This document shows positions 26,738 through 35,825 of a DNA stretch of 64,000 bases, piece by piece. A model generated the notes under the pieces. That model saw nothing but the letters and a program-made list of their open reading frames with translations, was not told the DNA's origin and made no database searches. Made by a program: the position numbers and the translations under genes. The stretch comes from Erysipelothrix rhusiopathiae (GTDB taxonomy: Bacteria > Bacillota_I > Bacilli_A > Erysipelotrichales > Erysipelotrichaceae): positions 1 through 64,000 of the forward strand of contig NZ_LR134439.1 in the NCBI RefSeq assembly GCF_900637845.1, written 5' to 3'. The number at the start of each line of letters is the position of its first letter. The stretch's first letter is position 1.

Positions 26738-28711
26738 ATGAAACAATTAGAATTAAAAGATTTTCTGAATTATACTTATTTGGCTTCACTTACGACAAGT
26801 CCTGCTAAGAAACACATGGCATTTATTAAATCAAATGCCCGTTATGATGAAAATGATTATGTTCATGATTTATATTTAACGGATGGATCAACGCATAAAC
26901 GTATTTTTGATTTAGGAAATGATTCGCGTTATTTTTGGGAGACTGATGATACGCTGCTAATCCCTACTTCACGTATCGAATCCGAAAAGAATGCTCTCAA
27001 AGCGAAGCATTCAGTATTTTACCGTTATGACATTCATTCTGGCGAATTAAATCACGCATATACTTTCAAGTTTCCAGTAGGATTTTTAAAAGTTATTGAT
27101 GATAATCATTTATTACTTTCAGGTAGTTTAAGTGTCACAGATCACGTTTTCCTTGAAGGTGATGATGAAGCACGCTCGAAATATAACGCGGAAACGGAAG
27201 CTAACACATACTATGAAGTGTTTGAAGAAATTCCGTTCTACTCAAATGGCGGCGGTTTTAATCAAGCGAAACGCAGTCAATTGTTTATCTATACGATTGA
27301 TGAAGATCGTTACACCGCACTCTCAGATAAAAATGAAGACATTTCGCTTTATCATTTTGATAAAGAAAAACAGTGCATGATTTATGCACGTGAAGTTGCA
27401 ATGGGTAAACCTGATTTCTTCCAAGATATTTATTTGTATGATTTTAAGAAAAACGAAGAAACAGCTCTCTACACAAAACATGATTTTTCTTTTAGTTCTG
27501 TATTCATCATTAACGATACCGTTTACGCATTGGGAAGTAACCTCCAAAAACACGGTATTAATCAAAACAGTGATTTATATCAAATCACTCACAATGCCCT
27601 CATTAAGATCCAAGATTTTGGATTAAGTGCTTGGGGTTCAATTGGTAGTGATGTTCGTTTTGCTGGATCAGTAACCAACCGTGTCGTCGATGATATCTAT
27701 TATTTTGTAGGAACATACCGTGATCGAACTGTACTCTATAGTTTTGATGGTACATCAATCAAACGTGCATTTAATGCATTAGGAAGTCTTGATGCGTGGG
27801 TCAAATTTAACGATGATTTTTACGGTATTGGACTCTATAACAATAACCTCCAAGAATTCTATCGTCTTGACTTAGCAAATAACACAGTCTCAAGGGTTTC
27901 TGAATTTAATCAATCAATTCTTAAAGATACATACATCGCAAAACCTGAACACTTTGAATATACCAATGACGGTCAATTGCTTGATGGTTGGGTTCTTTTA
28001 CCGCAAGATTATGACCCTAGTCAATCTTATCCTGCTATCTTAGATATTCATGGGGGACCAAAAACAATCTATTCCGATGTTTTCTATCATGAAATGCAAG
28101 TATGGGCAAACAAAGGCTATATTGTCTTCTTTACTAACCCTCGTGGTGGAGATGTTTATGGAAATGAGTTTATGGATATCTTTGGTCGTTATGGCGATGT
28201 AGATTATGATGACCTCATGAAGTTTACCGATATTGTCTTAGATCGCTATGCAATTGATCCTAAGCGTGTTGGTGTAACGGGTGGATCGTATGGTGGATTT
28301 ATGACTAACTGGATTGTTGGTCACACAGATCGCTTTAAATGTGCTGCGACCCAACGTTCAATTTCAAACTGGATTTCGTTCTATGGTACATCGGACATTG
28401 GCTTTTACTTTGCGGACGATCAAACGGCTGCAGATCCAATTGAAGACACTGAAAAAATGTGGCACCAATCGCCACTTAAATATGCTCGCAACGTGAAAAC
28501 ACCGTTACTCTTTATTCATTCGGATGAAGATTATCGTTGTCCGATTGAACAAGGTATGCAATTCTTCACATATATCAAAGAAAACGGCGTTGATACACGT
28601 TTTGTTTGGTTACGTGGAGAAAACCATGATCTTTCACGTACTGGTAAACCTAAAGCTCGTGTTAAACGACTTGAAGAGATTACCAACTGGATGGATAAAT
28701 ACTTAAAATAG
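26738..28711 (+). CDS. S9 family serine peptidase (acylaminoacyl-peptidase-like)
   Basis: A 657-residue prolyl-oligopeptidase-family enzyme. An N-terminal beta-propeller-like region (about 1-400) is followed by an alpha/beta hydrolase domain. The catalytic triad is visible as GGSYGGF (Ser near 518), the aspartate in HSDEDYRCP and the histidine in GENHDLSRTG. No signal peptide, so it is an intracellular peptidase that trims short or acylated peptides. I start at the ATG at 26738, seven bases after AAAAGGAG; an upstream GTG in frame is less likely. It heads an operon with the AAA ATPase gene (12-nt gap) and proC. Confidence 0.92.
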   Translation: MKQLELKDFLNYTYLASLTTSPAKKHMAFIKSNARYDENDYVHDLYLTDGSTHKRIFDLGNDSRYFWETDDTLLIPTSRIESEKNALKAKHSVFYRYDIHSGELNHAYTFKFPVGFLKVIDDNHLLLSGSLSVTDHVFLEGDDEARSKYNAETEANTYYEVFEEIPFYSNGGGFNQAKRSQLFIYTIDEDRYTALSDKNEDISLYHFDKEKQCMIYAREVAMGKPDFFQDIYLYDFKKNEETALYTKHDFSFSSVFIINDTVYALGSNLQKHGINQNSDLYQITHNALIKIQDFGLSAWGSIGSDVRFAGSVTNRVVDDIYYFVGTYRDRTVLYSFDGTSIKRAFNALGSLDAWVKFNDDFYGIGLYNNNLQEFYRLDLANNTVSRVSEFNQSILKDTYIAKPEHFEYTNDGQLLDGWVLLPQDYDPSQSYPAILDIHGGPKTIYSDVFYHEMQVWANKGYIVFFTNPRGGDVYGNEFMDIFGRYGDVDYDDLMKFTDIVLDRYAIDPKRVGVTGGSYGGFMTNWIVGHTDRFKCAATQRSISNWISFYGTSDIGFYFADDQTAADPIEDTEKMWHQSPLKYARNVKTPLLFIHSDEDYRCPIEQGMQFFTYIKENGVDTRFVWLRGENHDLSRTGKPKARVKRLEEITNWMDKYLK

Positions 28712-28723
28712 TGAGGTCTTTTA

Positions 28724-30049
28724 ATGTTTGGTAGTCTAACACTAAAGAATTTTAGATGTTATAGAGATTTAAGAGTTGAGTTTAAAAATAAGCGTGGAAC
28801 TGTAAAACCACGCGTCTACATTTATGGTGATAATGCCTCTGGTAAGTCATCACTCTTGTTATCCTTTGCGTTTTTGAGAAAGATGAATGACGGTCTTTAC
28901 CTTAATTATTTACTCGAAACACGTGATAATCCAAAATATGATCATCCTACTATAGCGTTCTTCAATCTTAAAGAGGAAGCAAAACGTCATTATCGTATTT
29001 TTGCACAAGAAAATATGGTTTTAGCGTATGAGATGATTCTTGAAGGACAAGTATTTGTTTATGAAATCGTATTTAATCAGTATCAAGAAATTGTAAGTGA
29101 GAGTCTCTTTAAACGAATCAATAACCGAGCCATTATTATTTTTACTGCATCTCCAACCGACTTTTCATTCGGAAGAGGGATGATTCTTACCAAAGATATG
29201 CCTGTGATTCAAAATTTATATGACATGTATTATGGTAAACACACGATGTTGTCAATTCTTAACTTTATCATCGAACGACAATCATTCTATAAAATTTCGA
29301 TTAAATATACGCTCTTAGATGTTTGTATGTTTATCCGTCGCATGCACATTGGTGTTGAACCTTATTTCGATCATCAAGCCTATTTTAATTTCTTTACCGA
29401 TAACAATATCACTCCTTTCTCTGGAACTTATGATTCATTTGGGAAGTTAGCGTTTGAAAAGGCTCAACCCTTATTAAGTAACATGTTGGTAACGCTCTTT
29501 TCCAATGTCATTGAAGCGTATTATGCCTTTACGCATAAGGGAAAGGACTTGTGGGATTATGAATTAAAAGTCGTTAAAAAGGGAATTGAAGGCAATTACA
29601 CCATTCCATTTGGGGAATTCCCTTCAGGAACCTATGATTTTGTGAATAAAATATTTGCACTGTTTGATGCATTAATGGGCAGTACTTTGATTGGTGATGA
29701 TTTTGATTTATCACTTCATACCTTCCTTGTACAACATATTATTGAGTATTATATGCCTCAAATTGAAGGTCAAACATTTTTGACGATGGATAAGCTTTCA
29801 ACCATGAATATCGTTGATCCTGCAAGTATTTATATTTGTAGTGCAAATACAGATTTAAGTTATACCGTAAATTGTATTGAAGATATTGCACCCACTCAAG
29901 CGAATCACAACGTACGAAATCGATATGAACAAGGTGTTTATGGTGAACTGCACCGACCTCAGTTTGTAAAGGATGATGCGTATTTTGTGGAATTTAAGAA
30001 ATGGGTACAACAGGTACATCGCGTAATGTATAAAGAAGACTTGTTTTAG
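28724..30049 (+). CDS. AAA15/COG1106-like ATPase, unusual Walker B
   Basis: A 441-residue SMC/OLD-like ATPase. Walker A is GDNASGKS (35-42), directly after a strand that opens with the LKNFRC stretch typical of AAA15 proteins. The signature region FPSGT is at 299-303 and a Walker B position at about 322-328. There the family's DELD is replaced by DDFD, so the usual catalytic glutamate is an aspartate. The C-terminal RYEQGVYG resembles the family's closing motif. No nuclease (TOPRIM, HNH) domain is present. Related ATPases occur in defence modules, but here it sits between an S9 peptidase and proC in an ordinary operon. Function unknown. Confidence 0.75.
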   Translation: MFGSLTLKNFRCYRDLRVEFKNKRGTVKPRVYIYGDNASGKSSLLLSFAFLRKMNDGLYLNYLLETRDNPKYDHPTIAFFNLKEEAKRHYRIFAQENMVLAYEMILEGQVFVYEIVFNQYQEIVSESLFKRINNRAIIIFTASPTDFSFGRGMILTKDMPVIQNLYDMYYGKHTMLSILNFIIERQSFYKISIKYTLLDVCMFIRRMHIGVEPYFDHQAYFNFFTDNNITPFSGTYDSFGKLAFEKAQPLLSNMLVTLFSNVIEAYYAFTHKGKDLWDYELKVVKKGIEGNYTIPFGEFPSGTYDFVNKIFALFDALMGSTLIGDDFDLSLHTFLVQHIIEYYMPQIEGQTFLTMDKLSTMNIVDPASIYICSANTDLSYTVNCIEDIAPTQANHNVRNRYEQGVYGELHRPQFVKDDAYFVEFKKWVQQVHRVMYKEDLF

Positions 30050-30066
30050 TCTCTATGAGGTGAATT

Positions 30067-30840
30067 ATGAAAATTGGATTTATCGGCGTTGGTAATATGG
30101 CTAACGCGATCATAAACGGTATTGAGAATAAAGATTCAATCTATATTAGTGGAAGAATCTATGAGTCTACTTGTGATAAAGCATCTGCACTTGGCGTCCA
30201 TGCATGTAAATCAAACCGTGACTGTGCGCAAAGTGTCGATTTATTATTTCTATCCGTTAAACCGGAAATGTTTGAAACAGTACTCAATGAAATTAAGCCC
30301 GTTTTAAATCATCAAACCTTAGTTTCTATTGCGGCTAAAAAGACCCTTGAGGATATTGAATCCCTATCTGGTCCCATGCCAATCATCCGAGTTATGCCTA
30401 ACTTGAATGTTGCAATTCAACGAGGTATTTCCGCAATTTGTCACAACGATCGCATCGATACCAAAGCGCTCGAAGAAGTACAAAGAATTTTTGATGCACT
30501 TGGTGGGTTTGTATCCATCCCTGAATCACAGTTTAGTGGTTTTATTGGAATAGCTGGGAGCTCTCCTGCATTTGTATTTAAGTTTATTGATGAACTTGCG
30601 AAGTCAGTACTTGATGAAGGATTTGATTATGAGACCGCCCTTAGAATTACCTGTGCTGCAGTTTCAGGAAGTGCAGATTATTTAAGTCAAAGTGGAGAAC
30701 CGGCAGATGTACTTGTCGATCGTGTTTGTTCCCCTGGTGGAACAACAATCGAGGGTGTTCGTTCACTTGATGCTAGTGGTTTTGCGGAAGCGATTCACGC
30801 CGCTTCGCACGCTACAATTCTTAAAGATAAACAAGGATAA
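30067..30840 (+). CDS. proC: Pyrroline-5-carboxylate reductase
   Basis: A 257-residue P5C reductase, the last step of proline synthesis, using NAD(P)H. The N-terminal Rossmann motif is GFIGVGNMANAI (4-15). The C-terminal domain contains SGSADYL and the family signature region around DRVCSPGGTTIEGV. It is a little shorter than average but complete. It follows the ATPase gene by 17 bases with a GAGGTGA site and ends in a terminator. proB and proA lie 2-4 kb away on the other strand. Confidence 0.95.
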   Translation: MKIGFIGVGNMANAIINGIENKDSIYISGRIYESTCDKASALGVHACKSNRDCAQSVDLLFLSVKPEMFETVLNEIKPVLNHQTLVSIAAKKTLEDIESLSGPMPIIRVMPNLNVAIQRGISAICHNDRIDTKALEEVQRIFDALGGFVSIPESQFSGFIGIAGSSPAFVFKFIDELAKSVLDEGFDYETALRITCAAVSGSADYLSQSGEPADVLVDRVCSPGGTTIEGVRSLDASGFAEAIHAASHATILKDKQG

Positions 30841-30841
30841 A

Positions 30842-30863
30842 AGAGCCAAATGGCTCTTTTTCT
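30842..30863 (+). terminator. Terminator after proC
   Basis: AGAGCCA and TGGCTCT arms with TTTTCT downstream, two bases after the stop. Confidence 0.87.
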
Positions 30864-30939
30864 CTTTTCTAACCATTTTCATCTTGTATGCTTTGGATTC
30901 ATATTGTATCCTTTGTTTATATAGATTCGAGGTATTACT

Positions 30940-32751
30940 ATGATTATACAAATAATGACATATAGTTTTATTGCATTTTTTTTTGGTTTTTTAAGTACAC
31001 ACTTAATGAACCAAGAACATCACAAGCAATCACTTTGGTTTAATCTTTTAGGTTATGGCATTCTTGTTAATGCGGTAACGGTATTATTCATCCGTTTTGG
31101 TTTGGAGAAACCTCAAGTTTTAATGAGCAGCGCTTATACTTTAAGCTTTGCACTTAAGTTTGTGCTTGTTTCAATTCCAGTAGGATTACTCTTCATGTTT
31201 CTTCAGGCGATTATCAATAATACGATTATTTTTATTCCTGGAGATTATGTTCGTACACGTGGTCATCGTATCGTAAATAGTATTCTTGTCATACTTATTG
31301 TGATCGGCGCTGCATTTTTCTTCTTCTCACGTTGGTTTACAGCTTTCTTTGGTGCACTAACACCAGAGCAGTTTATCTTTAACCTGATTTCCCCAGTCAA
31401 AGGAACTGGAGACAGTGTTATGACTGAATTATTAAAACCAATCGTAAAGACAGCTCTTGTTGGTATTGTATTTGCTCTTATCCTCTTAAACAAAAAGGAC
31501 TTACATATTTTTAGAAAACACCGTCGCGAAGTAATTACTGCTAAGCAATTGCGTACATCAACCTTAATCATTGGAATTGTTCTTGCTTTAGTGGGTACAG
31601 TGTATGGCGTGAAACGCTTACGCTTAGATGAAGTCGCAACTTCTGTCGCAAGCAAATCTCCCTATATTGAGTCTAATTACGTTAAACCGAGCGATGATTT
31701 ACTTCGTTTTCCAGAAAAAAAACGTAATCTAATTCATATTTATGTCGAATCTGTGGAGAACTCTTACCTACCTAAAGAATTAGGTGGTCACATGGATGTG
31801 AATTTAATGCCCGAGATGACTGAGCTTGCGAAAGAAGGGATTAGTTTTTCTCATAATGACACATTTGGAGGACCTTACCAAACCTATGGTTCCGGATGGT
31901 CTGTGGCAGCTATGGTTAATATGGGAATGGGAATTCCTTTAAAAGTTCCCGCAGAAGGTCAGGATTACGGTAAGTCTGGATATTTCTTACCGGGTGCTCG
32001 CGGTATTGGAGACATTCTTCATGACCGAGGATATGAACAAACAATTATGTTTGGGGCTGATGCTGATTTCGGTGGACTTACAACCTACTTCACCTCGCAC
32101 GGTGAATTCAATATATTCGATTTAAATCATGCCCGTAATGAAGGCCTCATTCCTCAAGATTATCAAGTTTGGTGGGGTTATGAAGACGATAAACTGTATC
32201 GCTTTGCGAAAGATGAAATCACACGTCTTTCCACTACTGGTAAACCTTTTAATTTTACGATGGAAACTGCCGATACACATTTCCCCGACGGTTACTTACA
32301 AGAAGGTGCGCCAACACCATACGATTCTCAATATGCTAACGTAATTCAATTTTCACAGGCTGAGACGGTTAAATTTGTTCGTTGGATTCAAGCACAGCCT
32401 TTTTATAAGGACACTACCGTTCTAATTACTGGTGATCACTTAAGCATGGATAAAAAATTCTTCGAAAATTTTGATCCAAGTTATCAACGCACTGTCTTTA
32501 ACTTAATTCTAAATGCTCCCCAAAAATCAGCAGAAACTCATAACCGTGCCTTTTCTCCTGTTGATTTCTTCCCGACAACGCTTTCCGCAATGGGTGTCGA
32601 GATTGAAGGCCATCGCCTTGGTTTGGGTACTGATTTATTCTCAAAAGAACCAACATTGGTCGAGCGTGATGGGCTTGAGACCTTTAATGAAGAGCTATCT
32701 CGTAGAAGTACTTTCTATGATCGTTCTTTAATGACAACACTCGATAAATAA
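30940..32751 (+). CDS. LtaS/MdoB-type phosphoglycerol transferase (sulfatase fold)
   Basis: A 603-residue membrane enzyme with about five N-terminal membrane segments (residues 1-235) and a large extracytoplasmic sulfatase-fold domain (about 265-580). Metal-site motifs seen are IYVES near the domain start and VLITGDHLSMD near its end, with HFPDGY between. The segment FGGPYQTYGSGWSVAAM (about 308-324) aligns with the region that carries the catalytic threonine in LtaS and OpgB. Here serines stand where GTGWT-type proteins have threonine. It probably transfers phosphoglycerol or a related group to a glycolipid or polymer outside the membrane. Which polymer is unknown. GAGG precedes the ATG. Confidence 0.85.
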   Translation: MIIQIMTYSFIAFFFGFLSTHLMNQEHHKQSLWFNLLGYGILVNAVTVLFIRFGLEKPQVLMSSAYTLSFALKFVLVSIPVGLLFMFLQAIINNTIIFIPGDYVRTRGHRIVNSILVILIVIGAAFFFFSRWFTAFFGALTPEQFIFNLISPVKGTGDSVMTELLKPIVKTALVGIVFALILLNKKDLHIFRKHRREVITAKQLRTSTLIIGIVLALVGTVYGVKRLRLDEVATSVASKSPYIESNYVKPSDDLLRFPEKKRNLIHIYVESVENSYLPKELGGHMDVNLMPEMTELAKEGISFSHNDTFGGPYQTYGSGWSVAAMVNMGMGIPLKVPAEGQDYGKSGYFLPGARGIGDILHDRGYEQTIMFGADADFGGLTTYFTSHGEFNIFDLNHARNEGLIPQDYQVWWGYEDDKLYRFAKDEITRLSTTGKPFNFTMETADTHFPDGYLQEGAPTPYDSQYANVIQFSQAETVKFVRWIQAQPFYKDTTVLITGDHLSMDKKFFENFDPSYQRTVFNLILNAPQKSAETHNRAFSPVDFFPTTLSAMGVEIEGHRLGLGTDLFSKEPTLVERDGLETFNEELSRRSTFYDRSLMTTLDK

Positions 32752-32754
32752 TTA

Positions 32755-32782
32755 AAAGGGTCAGACACGTGTCTGACCCTTT
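32755..32782. terminator. Bidirectional terminator, 28-bp perfect palindrome
   Basis: The arms AAAGGGTCAGACAC and GTGTCTGACCCTTT form an uninterrupted palindrome between two converging genes. The TGA of proA (32761-32763) lies inside it. Confidence 0.85.
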
Positions 32783-33993
32783 CCTTTTACGATATATTTA
32801 TACGATGTAAGCTGTTTTAAGCCCATAGGACCACGCGCATGCAACTTTTGAGTACTAATACCTATCTCAGCCCCAAAACCAAACTGTGAGCCGTCTGTAA
32901 AGCGTGTTGATGCATTCACATACACCGTCGAAGCATCAACCTCTTGCGTAAAGCGTTGAGCCGTTTTCTCATTATTTGTAATGATTGCTTCGGAATGCTT
33001 AGTATTATAGAAATTAATATGCGCAATCGCTTCTTCTAAAGAATCCACAACCTTAACCGACATTTCTAAATCCAAATACTCTTTCCTAAAATCAACGTCA
33101 TTTGCAAGTACCATTGTATCCACTATTTCACACGCAACCAAATCCCCATGATAAACAACATGAGGAAGCTTATTCACTAATAACGGTAAAAATGTAGGTG
33201 CAATATCTTTATGAACAACTAAAGACTCCATCGTATTGCACACACCCAATCTTTGGCATTTCGCGTTTTCAATAATATCTAAAGCCATCGATATATCCGC
33301 ATCATAGTCCACATAAATATGACAATTCCCTGCCCCCGTCTCAATAACGGGTATGGTACTGTTTTCCACAACGGCACGAATCAAGCTCGCACTCCCTCGT
33401 GGAATCAATACATCGATATATTCATTAAGTTTCATAAGTTGGGTCGTTACTTCACGTCGTGTATCTTTAATAACTTGGACACAGTTGGGATTTATATTTA
33501 AATCCGTCAAGCTGTTACGAACAATTCGTTCAAGTTCTATATTGGTATGTATCGCTTCTTTTCCACCTTTTAATACAACCGCATTGCCACTTTTAAAACA
33601 TAAACCAAAAGCATCGACCGTTACATTGGGTCTTGATTCATAAATAATCCCAATAACACCCAGTGGTACGGATACTTTTTCAATGTACAATCCATTTTCA
33701 GGTTCTAAAACCTCTAAAACTTCACCAACTGGATCCTTTAACAACGTAAGTTCATTTAGACCTTGTACCATTGCTTCTATGCGTGCTTGATTTAAAATTA
33801 AGCGATCACGCAATGCACCCGTAATTCCATTTTGATCTGCCGCTTCCAAATCCAATTGATTCGCTTCGATAATTTCATTAGCTTGTTCTAATAAATCGTC
33901 ACCAATACGTTTAAGGGCTTGATTTTTCTGTTCTTGTGTCAAAAGTGCAAGCGAGCGTGAAGCTTCTTTTGCCTTTATTCCAATGTCTTTCAT
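32761..33993 (-). CDS. proA: Glutamate-5-semialdehyde dehydrogenase
   Basis: A 410-residue gamma-glutamyl phosphate reductase, the second step of proline synthesis. The aldehyde-dehydrogenase-fold features are clear: the opening repeat of AKEASRSLALLT, the cofactor region with KGGKEAIHTN, the catalytic cysteine in CQRLGVCNTMESL (the second Cys, near 260) and the family-specific FGFGAEIGISTQKLHARGPMG region split around 370-390. GGAGG precedes the ATG. It follows proB after eight bases. Its stop codon is embedded in the terminator palindrome. Confidence 0.95.
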   Translation of the reverse strand: MKDIGIKAKEASRSLALLTQEQKNQALKRIGDDLLEQANEIIEANQLDLEAADQNGITGALRDRLILNQARIEAMVQGLNELTLLKDPVGEVLEVLEPENGLYIEKVSVPLGVIGIIYESRPNVTVDAFGLCFKSGNAVVLKGGKEAIHTNIELERIVRNSLTDLNINPNCVQVIKDTRREVTTQLMKLNEYIDVLIPRGSASLIRAVVENSTIPVIETGAGNCHIYVDYDADISMALDIIENAKCQRLGVCNTMESLVVHKDIAPTFLPLLVNKLPHVVYHGDLVACEIVDTMVLANDVDFRKEYLDLEMSVKVVDSLEEAIAHINFYNTKHSEAIITNNEKTAQRFTQEVDASTVYVNASTRFTDGSQFGFGAEIGISTQKLHARGPMGLKQLTSYKYIVKGKGQTRV

Positions 33994-34001
33994 CGTTCCT
34001 C

Positions 34002-34832
34002 CTATAAATAAGCTTCTAAATCAAACGATTCTGATTTATTTGCTTTAAAATAAGTTCCAACTACTTCCCCATCAAGAATTTGATGAAGAATATTCACGTC
34101 TTTCCCGTTCGCCAAAACCATATCTGCTCCCGAACTGGTTACAATGCGACCTGCATCAATCTTGGCACTCATACCACCCGTACCAACTGCAGACGAACTT
34201 GTTTCTTTTCCCATCTTTAGATGACGCTCATCAATTTTCTCCACATATTCGATGAGTCGTGCATCTTCATTTTGTGATGGATCATCCGTGTAAAACCCAT
34301 CAATATCCGAAAGAATAATGAGTAAATCCGCATCAATCATCGCAAGTACAAACGCACTGAGATGGTCATTATCCCCAAACTCAATCTCATGCGTCGCAAC
34401 GGTATCATTTTCATTCACAATCGGAATAACACCCATTTCTAACAGTTCATGGAAAGTATTCTTCGCGTTATTACGACTTTCTTCTTTAAACATTGTATGC
34501 TTTGTAAGCAATACTTGCGCAACAATTTGATTATACTCCGCAAATAACCGTTGGTACGTCATCATTAATTTAGCTTGACCAATCGCCGCTAATGCCTGCT
34601 TTTTAGCCATTTTATCGGGGATTTGAGATAGATTTAAAGCCTTTCGACCAACAGCTTGTGCTCCAGAAGACACAAGCACAACTTCTTTACCTTGGCTTTT
34701 TAAATCAGCCAAAACGCGGACGAGTTGCTCGAGTTTACGAAAATTTAAATCTCCTGATTCTTTATGCGTAAGGGATGATGACCCTACTTTCACAACAATA
34801 CGTTTTTTATCTCTCAAAACTTCTCTATTCAT
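34002..34832 (-). CDS. proB: Glutamate 5-kinase (without PUA domain)
   Basis: A 276-residue amino-acid kinase giving gamma-glutamyl phosphate, first step of proline synthesis. The kinase motifs are VKVGSSSL (about 14-21), the ILSDIDGFYT stretch and GTGGMSAKIDA. The C-terminal PUA domain found in E. coli and Bacillus ProB (about 365 residues) is absent, as in some streptococcal forms. I use the ATG at 34832 with GAGGGA upstream; a frame from 34871 would add 13 unlikely residues. proBA form an operon divergent from ssrA. Confidence 0.94.
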   Translation of the reverse strand: MNREVLRDKKRIVVKVGSSSLTHKESGDLNFRKLEQLVRVLADLKSQGKEVVLVSSGAQAVGRKALNLSQIPDKMAKKQALAAIGQAKLMMTYQRLFAEYNQIVAQVLLTKHTMFKEESRNNAKNTFHELLEMGVIPIVNENDTVATHEIEFGDNDHLSAFVLAMIDADLLIILSDIDGFYTDDPSQNEDARLIEYVEKIDERHLKMGKETSSSAVGTGGMSAKIDAGRIVTSSGADMVLANGKDVNILHQILDGEVVGTYFKANKSESFDLEAYL

Positions 34833-34910
34833 GATTTCTGTCCCTCTATTTCTCCATCTATAATACACCATCTGATATTTTTTAAAAAGAGCTTCGATAA
34901 CGTCTAATTA

Positions 34911-34939
34911 TTGTAGTTTTGCGGAAATATTGTTATAAT
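34911..34939 (+). promoter_or_regulatory. Promoter of ssrA
   Basis: -35 TTGTAG (34911-34916), 17-bp spacer, extended -10 TGTTATAAT (TATAAT at 34934-34939). It starts transcription just upstream of the mature tmRNA 5' end. Confidence 0.8.
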
Positions 34940-34948
34940 GGTGGTCCT

Positions 34949-35296
34949 GGGGATGTCATGGTTTCGACAGGATTTCGTTTGATTCGAATTGCAGTGGAGT
35001 TGCTACCTAATAGCTAAAAAAAATTAACTGGAAACAACAGTTTACAATTCGCTGCTTAATTAGCGTTTAACGCTGCAGCCTGATATCGGGCGTTTGGTCT
35101 TTGGGCAATCGATATCAACTCACTCACAAAGAATAAGGGCCAGCACTGCTCGGTGTATGCCACGAAAATTTTAGAGCACATCAAAGGAAGGTTTGTCTGG
35201 AGCTTGAACTTTGATTATTTAGAAACAGACTAAACTGTAGACATTCGAATGTGGAACACTTCTTGGACGCGAGTTCGACTCTCGCCATCTCCACCA
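34949..35296 (+). ncRNA. ssrA: Transfer-messenger RNA (tmRNA)
   Basis: About 348 nt. The 5' end GGGGATG pairs with CATCTCC before the encoded A-CCA 3' end to form the acceptor stem. GGTTTCGACAGG near the 5' end and GTTCGACTCTCGCC (T arm) near the 3' end are diagnostic. tmRNA with SmpB rescues stalled ribosomes and adds a degradation tag. Its tag frame is listed separately. A promoter precedes it and a terminator follows. Confidence 0.97.
35018..35059 (+). other. tmRNA proteolysis-tag reading frame
   Basis: The only frame running to the expected Ala-Ala end gives KKLTGNNSLQFAA then TAA, followed at once by a second stop in frame-shifted TAG context. An in-frame TAA lies just upstream, so the resume codon is at or after the AAA at 35018. 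The tag would be added after the alanine carried by tmRNA itself. Frame choice is inferred from sequence. Confidence 0.7.
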
Positions 35297-35307
35297 TATT
35301 AAATTTC

Positions 35308-35334
35308 AAACCACCCATTAGTGGTTTTTTATTT
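35308..35334 (+). terminator. Terminator after ssrA
   Basis: AAACCAC and GTGGTTT arms with a six-base loop and TTTATTTT downstream. Confidence 0.85.
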
Positions 35335-35419
35335 TACCTCCACATATCCCAATGTTCAAAATATGATACCGCAACATTTTACTATTAAAATCCGTTATAA
35401 TTGAGATAAAGGGGGAAAC

Positions 35420-35815
35420 ATGAAAAAAAACTCAAGAATCATTGTTTTTATTGTTTGTATCGGTGTTTTAGTCCTGATGGGTCTTCCCAATTACTTATCC
35501 AAAGGAAAACTCCAATCTATTGATCCAACACAGATTGATTCAATATTATACAACTACAAAGAAATTGAAATCACGACTCAAGATACAAATCGTATTCTCG
35601 ATAGTATCACACTCTTAAAATCGATTGAACTAAAAGGTACAACACGTCAGCTATCACAACCTGCCGTAACCTATAATATGGAACTCACATTTAAGGACGA
35701 GAAACACATGAAACTCTCAGTCTTTGAAGATAAGCTTGTGGTTGATCGAAAAGTTTATCGTATCGATCAAAACGACGCTACGATACTTATGAACCATATT
35801 GAAACACAAAAATAA
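35420..35815 (+). CDS. Membrane-anchored or secreted protein, unknown
   Basis: A 131-residue protein I do not recognise. A basic start (MKKNSR) and a hydrophobic segment at about 7-23 form an N-terminal anchor or signal peptide, with no lipobox cysteine. The rest (about 30-131) is hydrophilic and looks like a small beta-rich domain facing outward. An AAAGGGGG site precedes the ATG. The next gene begins ten bases after its stop, so the two form an operon. Confidence 0.7.
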   Translation: MKKNSRIIVFIVCIGVLVLMGLPNYLSKGKLQSIDPTQIDSILYNYKEIEITTQDTNRILDSITLLKSIELKGTTRQLSQPAVTYNMELTFKDEKHMKLSVFEDKLVVDRKVYRIDQNDATILMNHIETQK

Positions 35816-35825
35816 AGGAGAACTT

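Noticed and set aside
28724-30049. Anti-phage defence locus around the AAA ATPase
   Set aside because: No nuclease, toxin, methylase or recombinase is nearby, and the neighbours are a peptidase and proC in one operon. A defence role cannot be supported.
34833-34948. T-box riboswitch upstream of proB
   Set aside because: Only 116 bp separate proB from ssrA, too short for a T-box with antiterminator, and no T-box consensus is visible.
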